From Streptomyces sp. CB09001 (GTDB taxonomy: Bacteria; Actinomycetota; Actinomycetes; Streptomycetales; Streptomycetaceae): a DNA stretch of 64,000 nt. Position 1 is the stretch's first letter. Every line of letters begins with the position of its first letter. The notes beneath the pieces were generated by a model. It did no database searches, had not been told where the DNA came from, and saw nothing but the letters and a program-made list of their open reading frames with translations. The position numbers were made by a program, and so were the translations under genes. Location of the stretch: NCBI RefSeq assembly GCF_003369795.1, contig NZ_CP026730.1, positions 4,145,001 to 4,209,000 of the forward strand. The letters are read 5' to 3'. Below, piece by piece: positions 16,559 through 24,920 of the stretch.

Positions 16559-17431
16559 TCAGCTCACCGGGAACGCCACGTCGCACACCGGGTCCTCGGG
16601 ACCCGCGGCCTCCCAGTCGGCGAAGTACACCTCGCGGCACGGCCCCGCCACCGTCAGACCCTGCGCGGCGATCCACTCCTCCACCGCCCCGAAGGCGGCC
16701 AGGATCTGCGGATACGCCACCTGGGCCTTGGTGATCCGGGTGTAGGCCAGCCGCCCGGCCGGCTCCACCCGGACCCGCGTCTGCCACGCCCGCCCCCGCT
16801 CCTCGCTCCACGCCCGCGCCGCCGCCTCGTCGGCGACCGGCACGCAGGACTCGGCCGGGCCGTCGCTCTCCATCGACACGTCCGAGTGGTAGACGACGTA
16901 CGGCGCCGCCGTCACACCCCCGCAGCCCCGGGCCGCCTCCTCCAGGCGGCCCAGCGAGGCTCCGATCCACGGCGGCAGCTCGTCCGCCAGCAGGTGCCGG
17001 GTCTCGCTGATCACCACCTGCCCGGGCACGTCCACCGTCTCGACCACGAACTTTCCGTACACGTCGGAATCCCTTCCGGTCAGCCGTCCACGGAGGTACG
17101 CGACGAGCGTGCGCTGACCGGCCACCCGGGCCTCCACGTCCGCCCAGTAGACGTCGAGCAGACCGGCCGCCCGGTCGCCGTCCGCGCGGACCACCTCGGC
17201 GATCCGCGCGAGCGGCATGTCCAGCCGGCGCAGCAGGGCCACGAGCCGGGCGCTTTCGGCCTGCCCGGCGCGGTAGTAGCGGTAGCCGGTGGCCTCGTCC
17301 ACGTGGGCGGGCGCCAGCAGGCCCAGCCGGTCGTACAGCCGCAGGGCCTTGGCCGACAGCCGGGCCCGCGCGGCGAACGCGCCGATGGTCAGCAACTCGT
17401 CGTCCACGCCGTCGTCCACGCCGTCGTCCAC
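16559..17431 (-). CDS. MerR-family regulator with GyrI-like effector domain
   Basis: GTG 17431 has GGAGG 8 nt upstream. The 290-residue protein carries a MerR HTH (about residues 14-80, LLTIGAFAARARLSAKALRLYDRLGLL and GYRYYRAGQ), a dimerisation helix, then a GyrI/AraC_E_bind-type effector domain (about 130-288). This is the BmrR/TipA-like plan that binds drugs or metabolites and activates adjacent genes. The N terminus is a run of three DDG(V) repeats. No obvious target other than the upstream peroxidase gene is adjacent. Confidence 0.88.
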   Translation of the reverse strand: MDDGVDDGVDDELLTIGAFAARARLSAKALRLYDRLGLLAPAHVDEATGYRYYRAGQAESARLVALLRRLDMPLARIAEVVRADGDRAAGLLDVYWADVEARVAGQRTLVAYLRGRLTGRDSDVYGKFVVETVDVPGQVVISETRHLLADELPPWIGASLGRLEEAARGCGGVTAAPYVVYHSDVSMESDGPAESCVPVADEAAARAWSEERGRAWQTRVRVEPAGRLAYTRITKAQVAYPQILAAFGAVEEWIAAQGLTVAGPCREVYFADWEAAGPEDPVCDVAFPVS

Positions 17432-17440
17432 GTCGTCGTC

Positions 17441-17477
17441 CTCCGTCGCCGGGCGGCTGTTCCGCCCGACGACGGAG
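17441..17477 (-). terminator. Hairpin between peroxidase and MerR genes, overlapping the MerR binding site
   Basis: Sixteen-bp arms (17441-17456 and 17462-17477) with one mismatch and a 5-nt loop lie 28 nt past the peroxidase stop on the minus strand. The 3' arm includes most of the GGAGG ribosome binding site (17440-17444) of the MerR gene. It can act as a terminator and can also hide that site. Confidence 0.6.
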
Positions 17478-17504
17478 AGGCTCGGCCTTCCCCCAGGGGC
17501 AAGG

Positions 17505-18026
17505 TCAACCGGCGAGGCGTTCCTCGACGGCCGTCACGACCTCGGCCGCCTCCGGCTCGGTCTGCGGCGAGAAGCGGGCGGCGACCTTGCCGTCCCGCCC
17601 GATCAGGAACTTCTCGAAGTTCCAGCGGATGTCCCCGCTGTGGCCCTCGGCGTCCGCGAAGCCGATCAGCCGGTCGTACAGCGGGTGCCGGCCCTCGCCG
17701 TTGACCTCGGCCTTCTCGGTCATCGGGAAGGTGACCCCGTACGTCGCCGAGCAGAACTCGGCGATCTCGTCGGCGCTGCCCGGCTCCTGGCCCATGAACT
17801 GGTTGCAGGGCACGCCCAGCACGGTGAACCCCTGCTCCGCGTACCGCTCGTGCAGGCGCTCCAGACCGGCGTACTGCGGGGTGAGCCCGCACTTGGAGGC
17901 CACGTTGACCACCAGTACGACCCGGCCGGTGTACTGGGAGAGGTCCGCGGCCCCGCCCTGGAGGGCGCCGATCTCGACGTCGAGGGGCAGGCTGTCGTCG
18001 TTCCGCGTGTTCGATGAGCTCGTCAT
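17505..18026 (-). CDS. Glutathione-peroxidase-family thiol peroxidase (Cys form)
   Basis: The 173-residue protein from ATG 18026 shows VVLVVNVASKCGLTPQY with cysteine in place of selenocysteine, GVPCNQFMGQEPG, and IRWNFEKFLIGRDG, the three GPx signatures. It should reduce peroxides. Streptomyces lacks glutathione, so the reductant is more likely thioredoxin or mycothiol-linked; the second Cys in PCNQF is the usual resolving residue of thioredoxin-dependent GPx. The gene is 10 nt downstream of the ArsR-type regulator gene on the same strand and probably co-transcribed with it. Confidence 0.92.
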   Translation of the reverse strand: MTSSSNTRNDDSLPLDVEIGALQGGAADLSQYTGRVVLVVNVASKCGLTPQYAGLERLHERYAEQGFTVLGVPCNQFMGQEPGSADEIAEFCSATYGVTFPMTEKAEVNGEGRHPLYDRLIGFADAEGHSGDIRWNFEKFLIGRDGKVAARFSPQTEPEAAEVVTAVEERLAG

Positions 18027-18036
18027 GCACCGGATG

Positions 18037-19023
18037 CTAGTCCGGTGCCCCGGCGCTCCCCTCGCTGCCCGCCTCGACGAGCACTTCCCCGGCCGGTGTC
18101 CGCGAGTACAGCACCGAGCGGCCCGCGCGGCGCCGTTCCACCAGGCCCGCGTCGAGCAGCACCCGCAGATGCCGTCCGACCGACCCGAGGCCCTGCCCGG
18201 TCACGCCGACCAGCTGGCTGGTGCTCATGGGGGTGCCGAGCAGCGTCAGCACGCCCGCGCGGGCCGGGCCGAGCAGGGCCCCGAGGGCGGCGGGCACGCG
18301 CCGGGCGCCGTCGTCCGCGAGGGCGCCCGCGCACGGGTAGACCATCGCGTACCGTTCGGGCTCCTCCCAGGCCACCCAGCCGTGCCGCTGCGCGGTGATC
18401 GGCACGAGGAGCAGCTCGGCCCCGGACAGCTCGCGCGGCGGGTACGGGTTCAGGTTGATCTGGAGCCGGTTGTCGCCCAGCCAGCGGGTGCCGGGCCGCA
18501 GGGCGTCCAGCACCGTCGCCCAGCCGCCCCGGCTCACCTGCGCGGTCCGCGCGACGACGTCCGCCTCCAGCACCCGGCGGCGCCGTTCCCAGTCCGGCCG
18601 TACCGCCTCCGCCCAGACCTCCTCGAGGAGCGCGGCGGCCCGCTCCGGCAGGTCGTCGCGGTCCAGGGCCGCCGGGAGCCTGCCCCCCAGCGAGACGGCC
18701 AGGTCGGCGCGCGCCACGTCGGGGCGGGTCGCCCGGATCCGCGCGACGCCGTCCGCGAAGCTCTGGCCCTCGGCCGGGGTGGGGGTGAGGAAGTCGGCGT
18801 TCCACTCCCGGCCGAGGCCCGAGGCCACCAGCAGCGCGGCCACCGGGTCGGCCGCCATACGGCGCAGGTGGGCCGGCCGGTGGGCGTCGAGCCAGACCCG
18901 CTCACCGGGATGCCCGGCGACCCCCGCGTGCAGCATCTTCAGACAGGCGAGGGTCTCGTCGAGCGGCGAGACGACGAAACGGCCGCGCGCGAGGGTGTCG
19001 GCGTTGATCTCCCACCAGCCCAT
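18037..19023 (-). CDS. ArsR-type winged-HTH regulator with large N-terminal domain
   Basis: I chose ATG 19023, preceded by GGAGGGGG; the frame is open further upstream without a site. The 328-residue protein has an N-terminal domain of about 230 residues of the DUF5937-like kind (starts GWWEINADTLARGRFVVSPLDETLA) and a C-terminal winged HTH (about 255-315, AGVLTLLGTPMSTSQLVG and LRVLLDAGLVERRRAGRSVLYSRT). Such regulators commonly control a divergent MFS exporter, which is exactly the neighbour here. A near-perfect palindrome lies in the shared promoter region. Confidence 0.85.
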   Translation of the reverse strand: MGWWEINADTLARGRFVVSPLDETLACLKMLHAGVAGHPGERVWLDAHRPAHLRRMAADPVAALLVASGLGREWNADFLTPTPAEGQSFADGVARIRATRPDVARADLAVSLGGRLPAALDRDDLPERAAALLEEVWAEAVRPDWERRRRVLEADVVARTAQVSRGGWATVLDALRPGTRWLGDNRLQINLNPYPPRELSGAELLLVPITAQRHGWVAWEEPERYAMVYPCAGALADDGARRVPAALGALLGPARAGVLTLLGTPMSTSQLVGVTGQGLGSVGRHLRVLLDAGLVERRRAGRSVLYSRTPAGEVLVEAGSEGSAGAPD

Positions 19024-19054
19024 CCGGTCGTCCCCCTCCGCCTCCCTCGTGACC

Positions 19055-19072
19055 TTTCGCGTCCACGCGAAA
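19055..19072. promoter_or_regulatory. Candidate operator between ArsR-type regulator and MFS gene
   Basis: TTTCGCG (19055-19061) and CGCGAAA (19066-19072) form a perfect 7-bp inverted repeat with a 4-nt spacer in the 88-nt divergent region. Size and symmetry suit a dimeric winged-HTH site. It lies 31 nt upstream of the regulator start and 39 nt upstream of the MFS start. Confidence 0.6.
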
Positions 19073-19111
19073 CAATACCGGCCGGTCTTCCGCCCACCCC
19101 ACACTCCCCGC

Positions 19112-20329
19112 ATGCCGGACACACCCCGCAGGACCTACGCGGACCTCTTCCGCACCCCCGAGTTCAGCCCCCTCTTCCTCTCCTCCTCCGCCAACATCGC
19201 CGCCCAGACGGTGAGCGGGCTCGCGCTCGGCACCCTGGTGTTCCGGGCGACGGAATCACCGCTGCTGTCCGCGGTCAGCATGTTCGGCCCGGCGCTCGCC
19301 CAGGTGCTGGGCGCCACCTTCTTCCTCTCCGGTGCCGACCGGCTGCCGCCGCGCGCGACGCTGGCGGGCCTCTCGCTCTCCTTCGCCGCCGCCACCGCGG
19401 CCCTCGCGCTGCCCGGCCTGCCGGTGTGGGCGATGCTCGTCATCGTCCTCGTCGAAGGCCTGATCGCCTCGCTCGGCGGCGGCGTCCGCTGGGGCCTGCT
19501 GACCGAGATCCTCGCCAAGGACGGCTACCTGACCGGGCGTTCGCTCTTCAACATGATGAGCGGCCTCATGCAGATCGCCGGATACGCGACCGGCGGCGTC
19601 CTGGTGACCCTGCTGTCGCCGCGCCTGTGCCTGCTGCTCGCGGCCGGTCTGTACGGCACGTCGGCCGCCCTCGCCCTGCGCCTGACCCGCCGCCCGCCCC
19701 GGGTCTCCGGCCGCCCCTCGGTCCGGGCCACCTGGCGGGCCAACTCCCTGCTCTGGTCGGCCCGTCCGCGCCGTCACGTGTACCTGGCGCTGTGGGTCCC
19801 CAACGGCCTCGTCGTGGGCTGCGAGTCGCTGTTCGTCTCCTACGACCCGCGCGCCGCGGGCACCTTGTTCGCCTGCGGGGCGCTGGGCATGCTCGCCGGG
19901 GACGTGACGGTCGGCCGGCTGCTGCCCGCCCGGCTGCGCCCGCGGCTCGGCGTCCCGCTCCTGGCGCTGCTGGCCGCTCCGTACCTGGTCCTCTTCCTGC
20001 GTCCGCCGCTGCCGCTGACGGCCGTACTGGTCGGCCTCGCGTCGGTGGGCTTCGGCGCGAGCCTGGTACAGCAGGAGCGCCTGGTCGCCCTGACCCCCGA
20101 CGAACTCTCCGGGCACGCCCTCGGGCTGCACTCGGCCGGGATGCTCACCCTGCAGGGCGTCGCCGCGATCCTCGCGGGCACGGTGGCCCAGTTCACCTCA
20201 CCGGCGACGGCCATGTCCGTGATGGCGGTCGCCTCGCTCACGGTGACGCTCACGCTGACGGCGGCGAGCCGGCGGGGCGCGCCCGACGGCGGGCTGCTGC
20301 CGACCCGGGCGGCGGTGCGGTCCGCGTGA
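19112..20329 (+). CDS. MFS transporter
   Basis: ATG 19112 opens a 405-residue protein with about twelve hydrophobic segments, starting FRTPEFSPLFLSSSANIAAQTVSG. The loop-1 and domain-linker basic residues (RLTRRPPRVSGR) are as expected for a 12-TM major facilitator. The substrate is unknown; the pairing with a divergent ArsR-type regulator suggests an inducible exporter. No strong ribosome binding site is seen, so a leaderless or weakly translated start is possible. Its stop codon lies inside a tandem repeat. Confidence 0.85.
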   Translation: MPDTPRRTYADLFRTPEFSPLFLSSSANIAAQTVSGLALGTLVFRATESPLLSAVSMFGPALAQVLGATFFLSGADRLPPRATLAGLSLSFAAATAALALPGLPVWAMLVIVLVEGLIASLGGGVRWGLLTEILAKDGYLTGRSLFNMMSGLMQIAGYATGGVLVTLLSPRLCLLLAAGLYGTSAALALRLTRRPPRVSGRPSVRATWRANSLLWSARPRRHVYLALWVPNGLVVGCESLFVSYDPRAAGTLFACGALGMLAGDVTVGRLLPARLRPRLGVPLLALLAAPYLVLFLRPPLPLTAVLVGLASVGFGASLVQQERLVALTPDELSGHALGLHSAGMLTLQGVAAILAGTVAQFTSPATAMSVMAVASLTVTLTLTAASRRGAPDGGLLPTRAAVRSA

Positions 20330-20362
20330 CGTGCGGTCCGCGTGACGTGCGGTCCGCGTGAC
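20315..20362. repeat. Three perfect 16-bp tandem repeats at the end of the MFS gene
   Basis: Copies at 20315-20330, 20331-20346 and 20347-20362 are identical. The TGA of the MFS gene (20327-20329) lies in the first copy, so the array is an expansion of the gene's last codons into the 3' region. Confidence 0.85.
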
Positions 20363-20513
20363 GTGGTCCGGCGGGCGCGACTCGGCCTCGATTGGGTTAA
20401 GGACCGTCCGGAAACTCCTGCGCGCACCGTCCCTTGCCTAGGGTGAGAGGCTGGGGAGGACGCCTGAGGACAGGGAGAGGGCGGCTCTTGAGCGTTGCGA
20501 CACCGGAGTAGTC

Positions 20514-21602
20514 ATGACCGTGAAGAAGTCGACGTCCGGTTCCGCGGTGCTCTTCTGGATGCCCGTCGCCGCCATGGCCGTGGTCGCCGTCGTGGACCTG
20601 ACGATGGGCCCCGGGGTGGGTCTGCTGCCGCTGGTGTCGCTGGGCCCGGCGTTCGGCTCACTGGTCGGCGGCTGGCGGCGCACCGCGGTGATCGGACTGG
20701 CCGCACTGCTGCTCTGCGTCGGCCTCGGCATGTACAACGGGCTCTTCGACCGCCCCCGCGGCTACACCGCCATGCTCTCGGTGGCCGGTGTGACCGGCGT
20801 CGGCATCGCGGCGGCCGTGATGCGCTCGCGCCGCGAGGCGGAGCTGGCCAGCGTGCGCTCGATCGCGGAAGCTGCCCAGCGGGTCCTGCTGCGCCCGGTG
20901 CCGCTGACCGCGGGCCCGCTGCACGCGGCCGTCTCGTACACCTCGGCGGTCGCCGAGGCCCGGATCGGCGGCGACCTGTACGAGGTGGTGGCCTCGCCGC
21001 ACGGGGTCCGGGTGATCGTGGGCGACGTCCAGGGCAAGGGGCTGGCCGCGGTGGAGACCGCCGCCCGCGTCCTCGGCGCCTTCCGGGAAGCGGCGTACGA
21101 CGAGAAGGACCTGGTCAAACTCGGCGAACGGCTCGAACGCAGCGTCGCCCGGGAGCTGGAGGACGAGAAGTTCGTGACCGCGATCCTCGCCGAGATCGGC
21201 CACGACCACCGGGTCGTCCTCCTGAACTACGGCCACCCGGCGCCGCTGCTCGTCCACGGCGACGGCACCTCCGACTTCCCGGAGCCGCCCGCGTACGCCC
21301 TCCCGCTGGGCCTGGCCGCGCACGGCGGGCCCGGCCCCGATCCCTTCCCGGTGCCCTTCCGCCCCGGCGACCAACTGCTCCTCTACACCGACGGCGTCAC
21401 GGAGGCCCGGGACGAGCGGGGCGGCTTCTATCCGCTCGCCGAGCGCGCCCACCTCCTGAAGGACAGCGACATCCACCGTGCCCTGGACGCCCTCCGCGAG
21501 GACCTGGTCCGGCATGCGGCGGGGCCCCACCATGACGACGCGGCGATGCTGCTGCTGCGCTACCAGGGCGGGGACGGCCTCGCGCCGAACGCCCCGGAGT
21601 GA
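20514..21602 (+). CDS. Membrane PP2C/SpoIIE-type Ser/Thr phosphatase
   Basis: The 362-residue protein from ATG 20514 (GGAG at 20507-20510) has three to four hydrophobic helices in residues 10-105, then a PP2C_2/SpoIIE domain (about 135-350). Metal-binding motifs are visible: ARIGGDLYEVV, VIVGDVQGKGLAA, LLYTDGVTEAR and a final HHDDAAML. Such enzymes dephosphorylate anti-anti-sigma factors or other Ser-phosphorylated partners and often face RsbW-like kinases. No such partner is adjacent; the nearest ATPase is at 2667-3101. The upstream 184 nt has no gene. Confidence 0.9.
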   Translation: MTVKKSTSGSAVLFWMPVAAMAVVAVVDLTMGPGVGLLPLVSLGPAFGSLVGGWRRTAVIGLAALLLCVGLGMYNGLFDRPRGYTAMLSVAGVTGVGIAAAVMRSRREAELASVRSIAEAAQRVLLRPVPLTAGPLHAAVSYTSAVAEARIGGDLYEVVASPHGVRVIVGDVQGKGLAAVETAARVLGAFREAAYDEKDLVKLGERLERSVARELEDEKFVTAILAEIGHDHRVVLLNYGHPAPLLVHGDGTSDFPEPPAYALPLGLAAHGGPGPDPFPVPFRPGDQLLLYTDGVTEARDERGGFYPLAERAHLLKDSDIHRALDALREDLVRHAAGPHHDDAAMLLLRYQGGDGLAPNAPE

Positions 21603-21647
21603 CGGAGCGACGGAGTGACGGTCCTCGGGCGTGCCGCGCCGGCCGGT

Positions 21648-21915
21648 CCACAGCGCCGGTACCCGGCGGGCGCCGCACCGTGAACCGCCCGGCGAGAAGC
21701 ACTTGTTCCTGACCAGGAGCTCCGGCACGTGGGTCAGCAGGGCGATGCCCTCCTCGATGGTGAGCGGCATACGGCCCCGCCCGGCGACGGTGGCCATCGC
21801 GTCGCCCGGCACGACCCCGCAGAACTCCTCCCCGCGCTCGACGTCGAACAGCAGGCGGACGCCGTCCCGCGCCACCCGGAGATCGCCGAGGTGCCGGCGC
21901 GGGAGACGCCCCGGC
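21648..21915 (-). pseudogene. DUF5701 family protein remnant
   Basis: On the minus strand this stretch encodes VRLLFDVERGEEF, GRGRMPLTIEEGIALL, and NKCFSPGGSRCGARRVPALW, which I recognise as the middle of DUF5701 proteins (usually about 200 residues). The N-terminal half has no match upstream, there is no start codon with a binding site, and the homology stops right after VPALW where the family continues for about 30 residues. It is therefore a broken remnant. The whole 439-nt gap 21603-22041 holds nothing else. The family has no known function. Confidence 0.65.
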
Positions 21916-22041
21916 CCTTCGACCTGCCGGCACCGGCCGTAGCGGAGTACGGGCGTCGCGCCCAGCGGATGGCGCAGGGGCCGGTCCGGTGCGCTCCGGC
22001 GCCCGGATGCGCGGTCACCGGAGCGGACGCAGACTGACCGG

Positions 22042-23700
22042 GTGAGCGGAACGCAGACGAAGCGGGACCCGAGTACGCCCGGTGCCGGTCGCCGTCCTCC
22101 CTCCCAGTCGCTGGCCCTGGCCGCCATGATGTTCGCGGTGGCGATGACGTTCATCGACCAGACGATCGTCTCGATCGCGGCCCCCGACATCGTCTCCGAA
22201 CTGGGCCTGTCGGCCTCGGGCATGCAGTGGGTGATCAACGCCTACCTGCTGGCCCTCGCCGCCTTCTTCGCCCTGGGCGGACGCCTGGCCGACCTGTGGG
22301 GCCCGCGCCGCGTGGTCGTGATCGGCACCCTGGTCTTCGTCGTCTCCTCGGTCCTGTGCGGCTGCGTACCCTCCGACGACTACGCGCTGACCTGGCTGAT
22401 CGTCTTCCGCGCCACCCAGGGCCTGGGTGCCGCGCTGCTCTTCCCGGCCGCGCTCGCCGTGGTCGTCGCCGTGTTCCCGGTGGAGCGCCGGGGCCGCGCG
22501 CTCGCCCTCTTCTTCGGCCTCACCGGCGCCCTGACCGCCGTGGGCCCGCTGCTCGGCGGCTGGTTGACCGCGTGGACCTGGCGGGCGATCTTCTGGGTCA
22601 ACGTCCCCGTGGCGATCGCGGCGCTGGTCCTGACGGCGCTGGCCGGCATCCCCGACCGCCGGCGCGAGGAGTCGCTGGACGTCAAGGGCGCGCTGCTGAT
22701 CGTCGCCGGCATGGGCCTGAGCGTGCTCGGCTTCCAGCAGTCGGCGGCCTGGGGCTGGGACAACGCCGTGACCTGGGTCTGCATCGCGGGCGGCCTCGCG
22801 ATCCTCTACGTCTTCTGCCGCTACGAACTGGGCACCCGCCACCCCCTGGTCAATCTCGCGGTCTTCCGCGACCGCGCCTTCACGGTGGACGCGCTGGTGC
22901 TCTTCTTCGCCATGCTGGCGTTCGTCCCGCTGTTCTTCTTCGCCTCGGTCTACGCCCAGGTCTCGCTCAGCGCCTCACCCAACCAGGCCGCCCTGTACCT
23001 GCTGTACTTCTTCGCCGGGTTCGCCATCGCCTCCCAGTGGGGCGGCCGCATCCTCGACAAGCGGGGCGCCCGGCCGGCGCTGCGGATCGGCTGCGCGCTG
23101 GGCGCCGTCGGCTTCGCGCTGTGGGCCGGCAAGCTCACCGACCTGTCCATGCACGACCAGTGGCCCTACGCCGCGCTCGCCGGCGCGGGCATCGGATTCG
23201 TCCTCGCCCCCGCGTCGACGGACGCCGTCAACCGCTCGATCGACTCCTCCTACGGCGAGGTCACCGGCATCACCCAGACCGTCCGCAACTACGCCGCCAG
23301 CGTCGGCCTGGCCGTCTTCGGCACCATGCTGACGCACCGCATGACCGACCGGGTCGAGGAGACCCTCGCTGCGCGCGGGGTGCCGCCGGACGGGCGGCAC
23401 TCCATGGCCCGGGACGTCACGGAGGCGATCACGGGCAACGCGGACGCCCGCACCCCGACGGGCGGTGGCCCGACCGAGACGGCCATGCGGGACGCGATGC
23501 CCGCGATCCGCCTCGACTTCGCCGAGGCCAACCAGTGGGTCTTCTACGGCATGGCCGTCGCCCTCGCGATCGGCTACTTCTGCGCGCTGCGGCACCCGGG
23601 CGGCCGGGCGGAGGACGTCGACACGCGTCCCGACGAGACCGGTGCCCGCGCGGGGACGGTCACCCGGCCGGTCACCGGCCCGTACGACGCCGGGAGTTGA
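22042..23700 (+). CDS. DHA2-family MFS exporter (14 TM)
   Basis: GTG 22042 starts a 552-residue protein with about fourteen hydrophobic segments. The first helix FAVAMTFIDQTIVSIAAPDI and the loop GGRLADLWGPRRV are the EmrB/QacA (DHA2) signatures; TGALTAVGPLLGGWL is motif C of drug:H+ antiporters. It is likely a proton-driven multidrug or metabolite exporter in the membrane. No local regulator is divergently placed, but a DUF5701 remnant lies immediately upstream. The 3' end overlaps the convergent ECF42 gene by 29 nt. Confidence 0.9.
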   Translation: MSGTQTKRDPSTPGAGRRPPSQSLALAAMMFAVAMTFIDQTIVSIAAPDIVSELGLSASGMQWVINAYLLALAAFFALGGRLADLWGPRRVVVIGTLVFVVSSVLCGCVPSDDYALTWLIVFRATQGLGAALLFPAALAVVVAVFPVERRGRALALFFGLTGALTAVGPLLGGWLTAWTWRAIFWVNVPVAIAALVLTALAGIPDRRREESLDVKGALLIVAGMGLSVLGFQQSAAWGWDNAVTWVCIAGGLAILYVFCRYELGTRHPLVNLAVFRDRAFTVDALVLFFAMLAFVPLFFFASVYAQVSLSASPNQAALYLLYFFAGFAIASQWGGRILDKRGARPALRIGCALGAVGFALWAGKLTDLSMHDQWPYAALAGAGIGFVLAPASTDAVNRSIDSSYGEVTGITQTVRNYAASVGLAVFGTMLTHRMTDRVEETLAARGVPPDGRHSMARDVTEAITGNADARTPTGGGPTETAMRDAMPAIRLDFAEANQWVFYGMAVALAIGYFCALRHPGGRAEDVDTRPDETGARAGTVTRPVTGPYDAGS

Positions 23701-24913
23701 GGCGGGCGGCCTGACGCGTCAGATGGTCGCGCTCGGCCAGGTCGGGCGCCTTGTGGGCAGCCTCGGCGTACAGCCGCGCCGCCGTGTCCGGATCGCCGTC
23801 GCGCTCGTGCAGGTACGCCGCCACCGCGGTGTGGCGGGGCAGCGTGTCGTCCAGCGCCGCGAGTGCCGCCAGTCCGGCGCGCGGCCCGTCGGCCTCCCCG
23901 ACGGCGACCGCGCGGTTGAGCCGGACGACGGGGCTGTCGGTCAGCCGCGCGAGCTCGTCGTACCACTCCACGATCTGCACCCAGTCGGTCTCCCCGGCGG
24001 TGGGCGCGTCGGCGTGCAGGGCGGCGATCGCGGCCTGGGCCTGGAACTCGCCCAGCCGGTCCCGGGCGAGCGCCGCCTGCAGGATCTCCACCCCCTCGGC
24101 GATCGACGCGGTGTCCCACCGGCCGCGGTCCTGCTCGGCGAGCGGCACCAGGCTGCCGTCGGGCGCGGTCCGGGCCGCGCGCCGGGCGTGGTGGAGCAGC
24201 ATCAGCGCCAGCAGCCCCGCCACCTCGGGATGGTCGACGGAGGCGGCGAGCTGCCGGGTGAGCCGGATGGCCTCGGCGGCCAGGTCGACGTCACCGGAGT
24301 AGCCCTCGTTGAAGACCAGGTAGAGCACGCGCAGCACGGTGGCGACATCGCCTGGCCGGTCGAACCGGACACCGGACACGGTGCGCTTGGCCCGGCTGAC
24401 GCGCTGGGCCATCGTCGCCTCGGGCACCAGGTACGCCCGCGCGATCTGCCGGGTGGTCAGCCCGCCGACGGCGCGCAGGGTGAGCGCGACGGCGGAGGAC
24501 GGGGTCAGCGAGGGATGCGCGCACAGGAAGTACAGCTGGAGCGTGTCGTCCGCGTCCGGCGCCGGTCCGGGCGCCGGCTCCTCCTCGACGCGGTCCTCGC
24601 GCCGCCGGCGGGCGGTGTCGGCGCGGGCCGCGTCGAGGAACCGCCGCCAGGCCACGGTGACGAGCCACCCCTTCGGGTCTCGCGGCGGGTCGGCCGGCCA
24701 GCCGCGGACCGCCTCGACCAGCGCGTCCTGGACCGCGTCCTCGGCCGCCGCGAAGTCGGCCCCGCGGCGGACGAGGACGGTCAGCACGCCGGGGGTGAGC
24801 CTCCTGATCAGGGCCTCGTCCATCGGAGCCCCGTCCATCGGAGCCCCGTCTGTTCGAGCCCCGTCTGTTGGAGCCTCGTCCACCGAATCCTCGTCCGTCG
24901 GGGCCTCGTCCAT
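23672..24913 (-). CDS. ECF42-group sigma factor with C-terminal TPR-like extension
   Basis: ATG 24913 lies 7 nt after the YCII stop, with GGAG shortly upstream. The 413-residue protein has sigma region 2 (about residues 48-100, AEDAVQDALVEAVRGWP and DPKGWLVTVAWRRFLD), region 4 (about 140-190, GLTTRQIARAYLVPEATMAQRVSRAKRTV), and a roughly 210-residue helical extension with WDTASIAEGVEIL and VVRLNRAVAVGEADG. This extension and the adjacent DGPF/YCII gene define group ECF42, which has no anti-sigma factor. The first 35 residues are seven pentapeptide repeats, so shorter start codons are possible. Confidence 0.92.
   Translation of the reverse strand: MDEAPTDEDSVDEAPTDGARTDGAPMDGAPMDEALIRRLTPGVLTVLVRRGADFAAAEDAVQDALVEAVRGWPADPPRDPKGWLVTVAWRRFLDAARADTARRRREDRVEEEPAPGPAPDADDTLQLYFLCAHPSLTPSSAVALTLRAVGGLTTRQIARAYLVPEATMAQRVSRAKRTVSGVRFDRPGDVATVLRVLYLVFNEGYSGDVDLAAEAIRLTRQLAASVDHPEVAGLLALMLLHHARRAARTAPDGSLVPLAEQDRGRWDTASIAEGVEILQAALARDRLGEFQAQAAIAALHADAPTAGETDWVQIVEWYDELARLTDSPVVRLNRAVAVGEADGPRAGLAALAALDDTLPRHTAVAAYLHERDGDPDTAARLYAEAAHKAPDLAERDHLTRQAARLNSRRRTGR
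24809..24913 (-). repeat. Seven 15-bp repeats encoding the sigma factor N terminus
   Basis: The first 35 codons form seven imperfect pentapeptides of the type (M/T/V)D(E/G)AP. Several carry in-frame ATG codons. Copy number could vary by slippage without breaking the frame. Confidence 0.75.
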
Positions 24914-24920
24914 CGAAAGG

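Noticed and set aside
16559..17431. MerR gene as the regulator of the peroxidase gene in a classic divergent pair
   Set aside because: The genes are on the same strand in tandem with a hairpin between, not divergent; control is possible but not supported by position.
22042..23700. DHA2 exporter as part of a biosynthetic cluster
   Set aside because: Neighbours are a DUF5701 remnant and an ECF42 operon, not biosynthetic genes.
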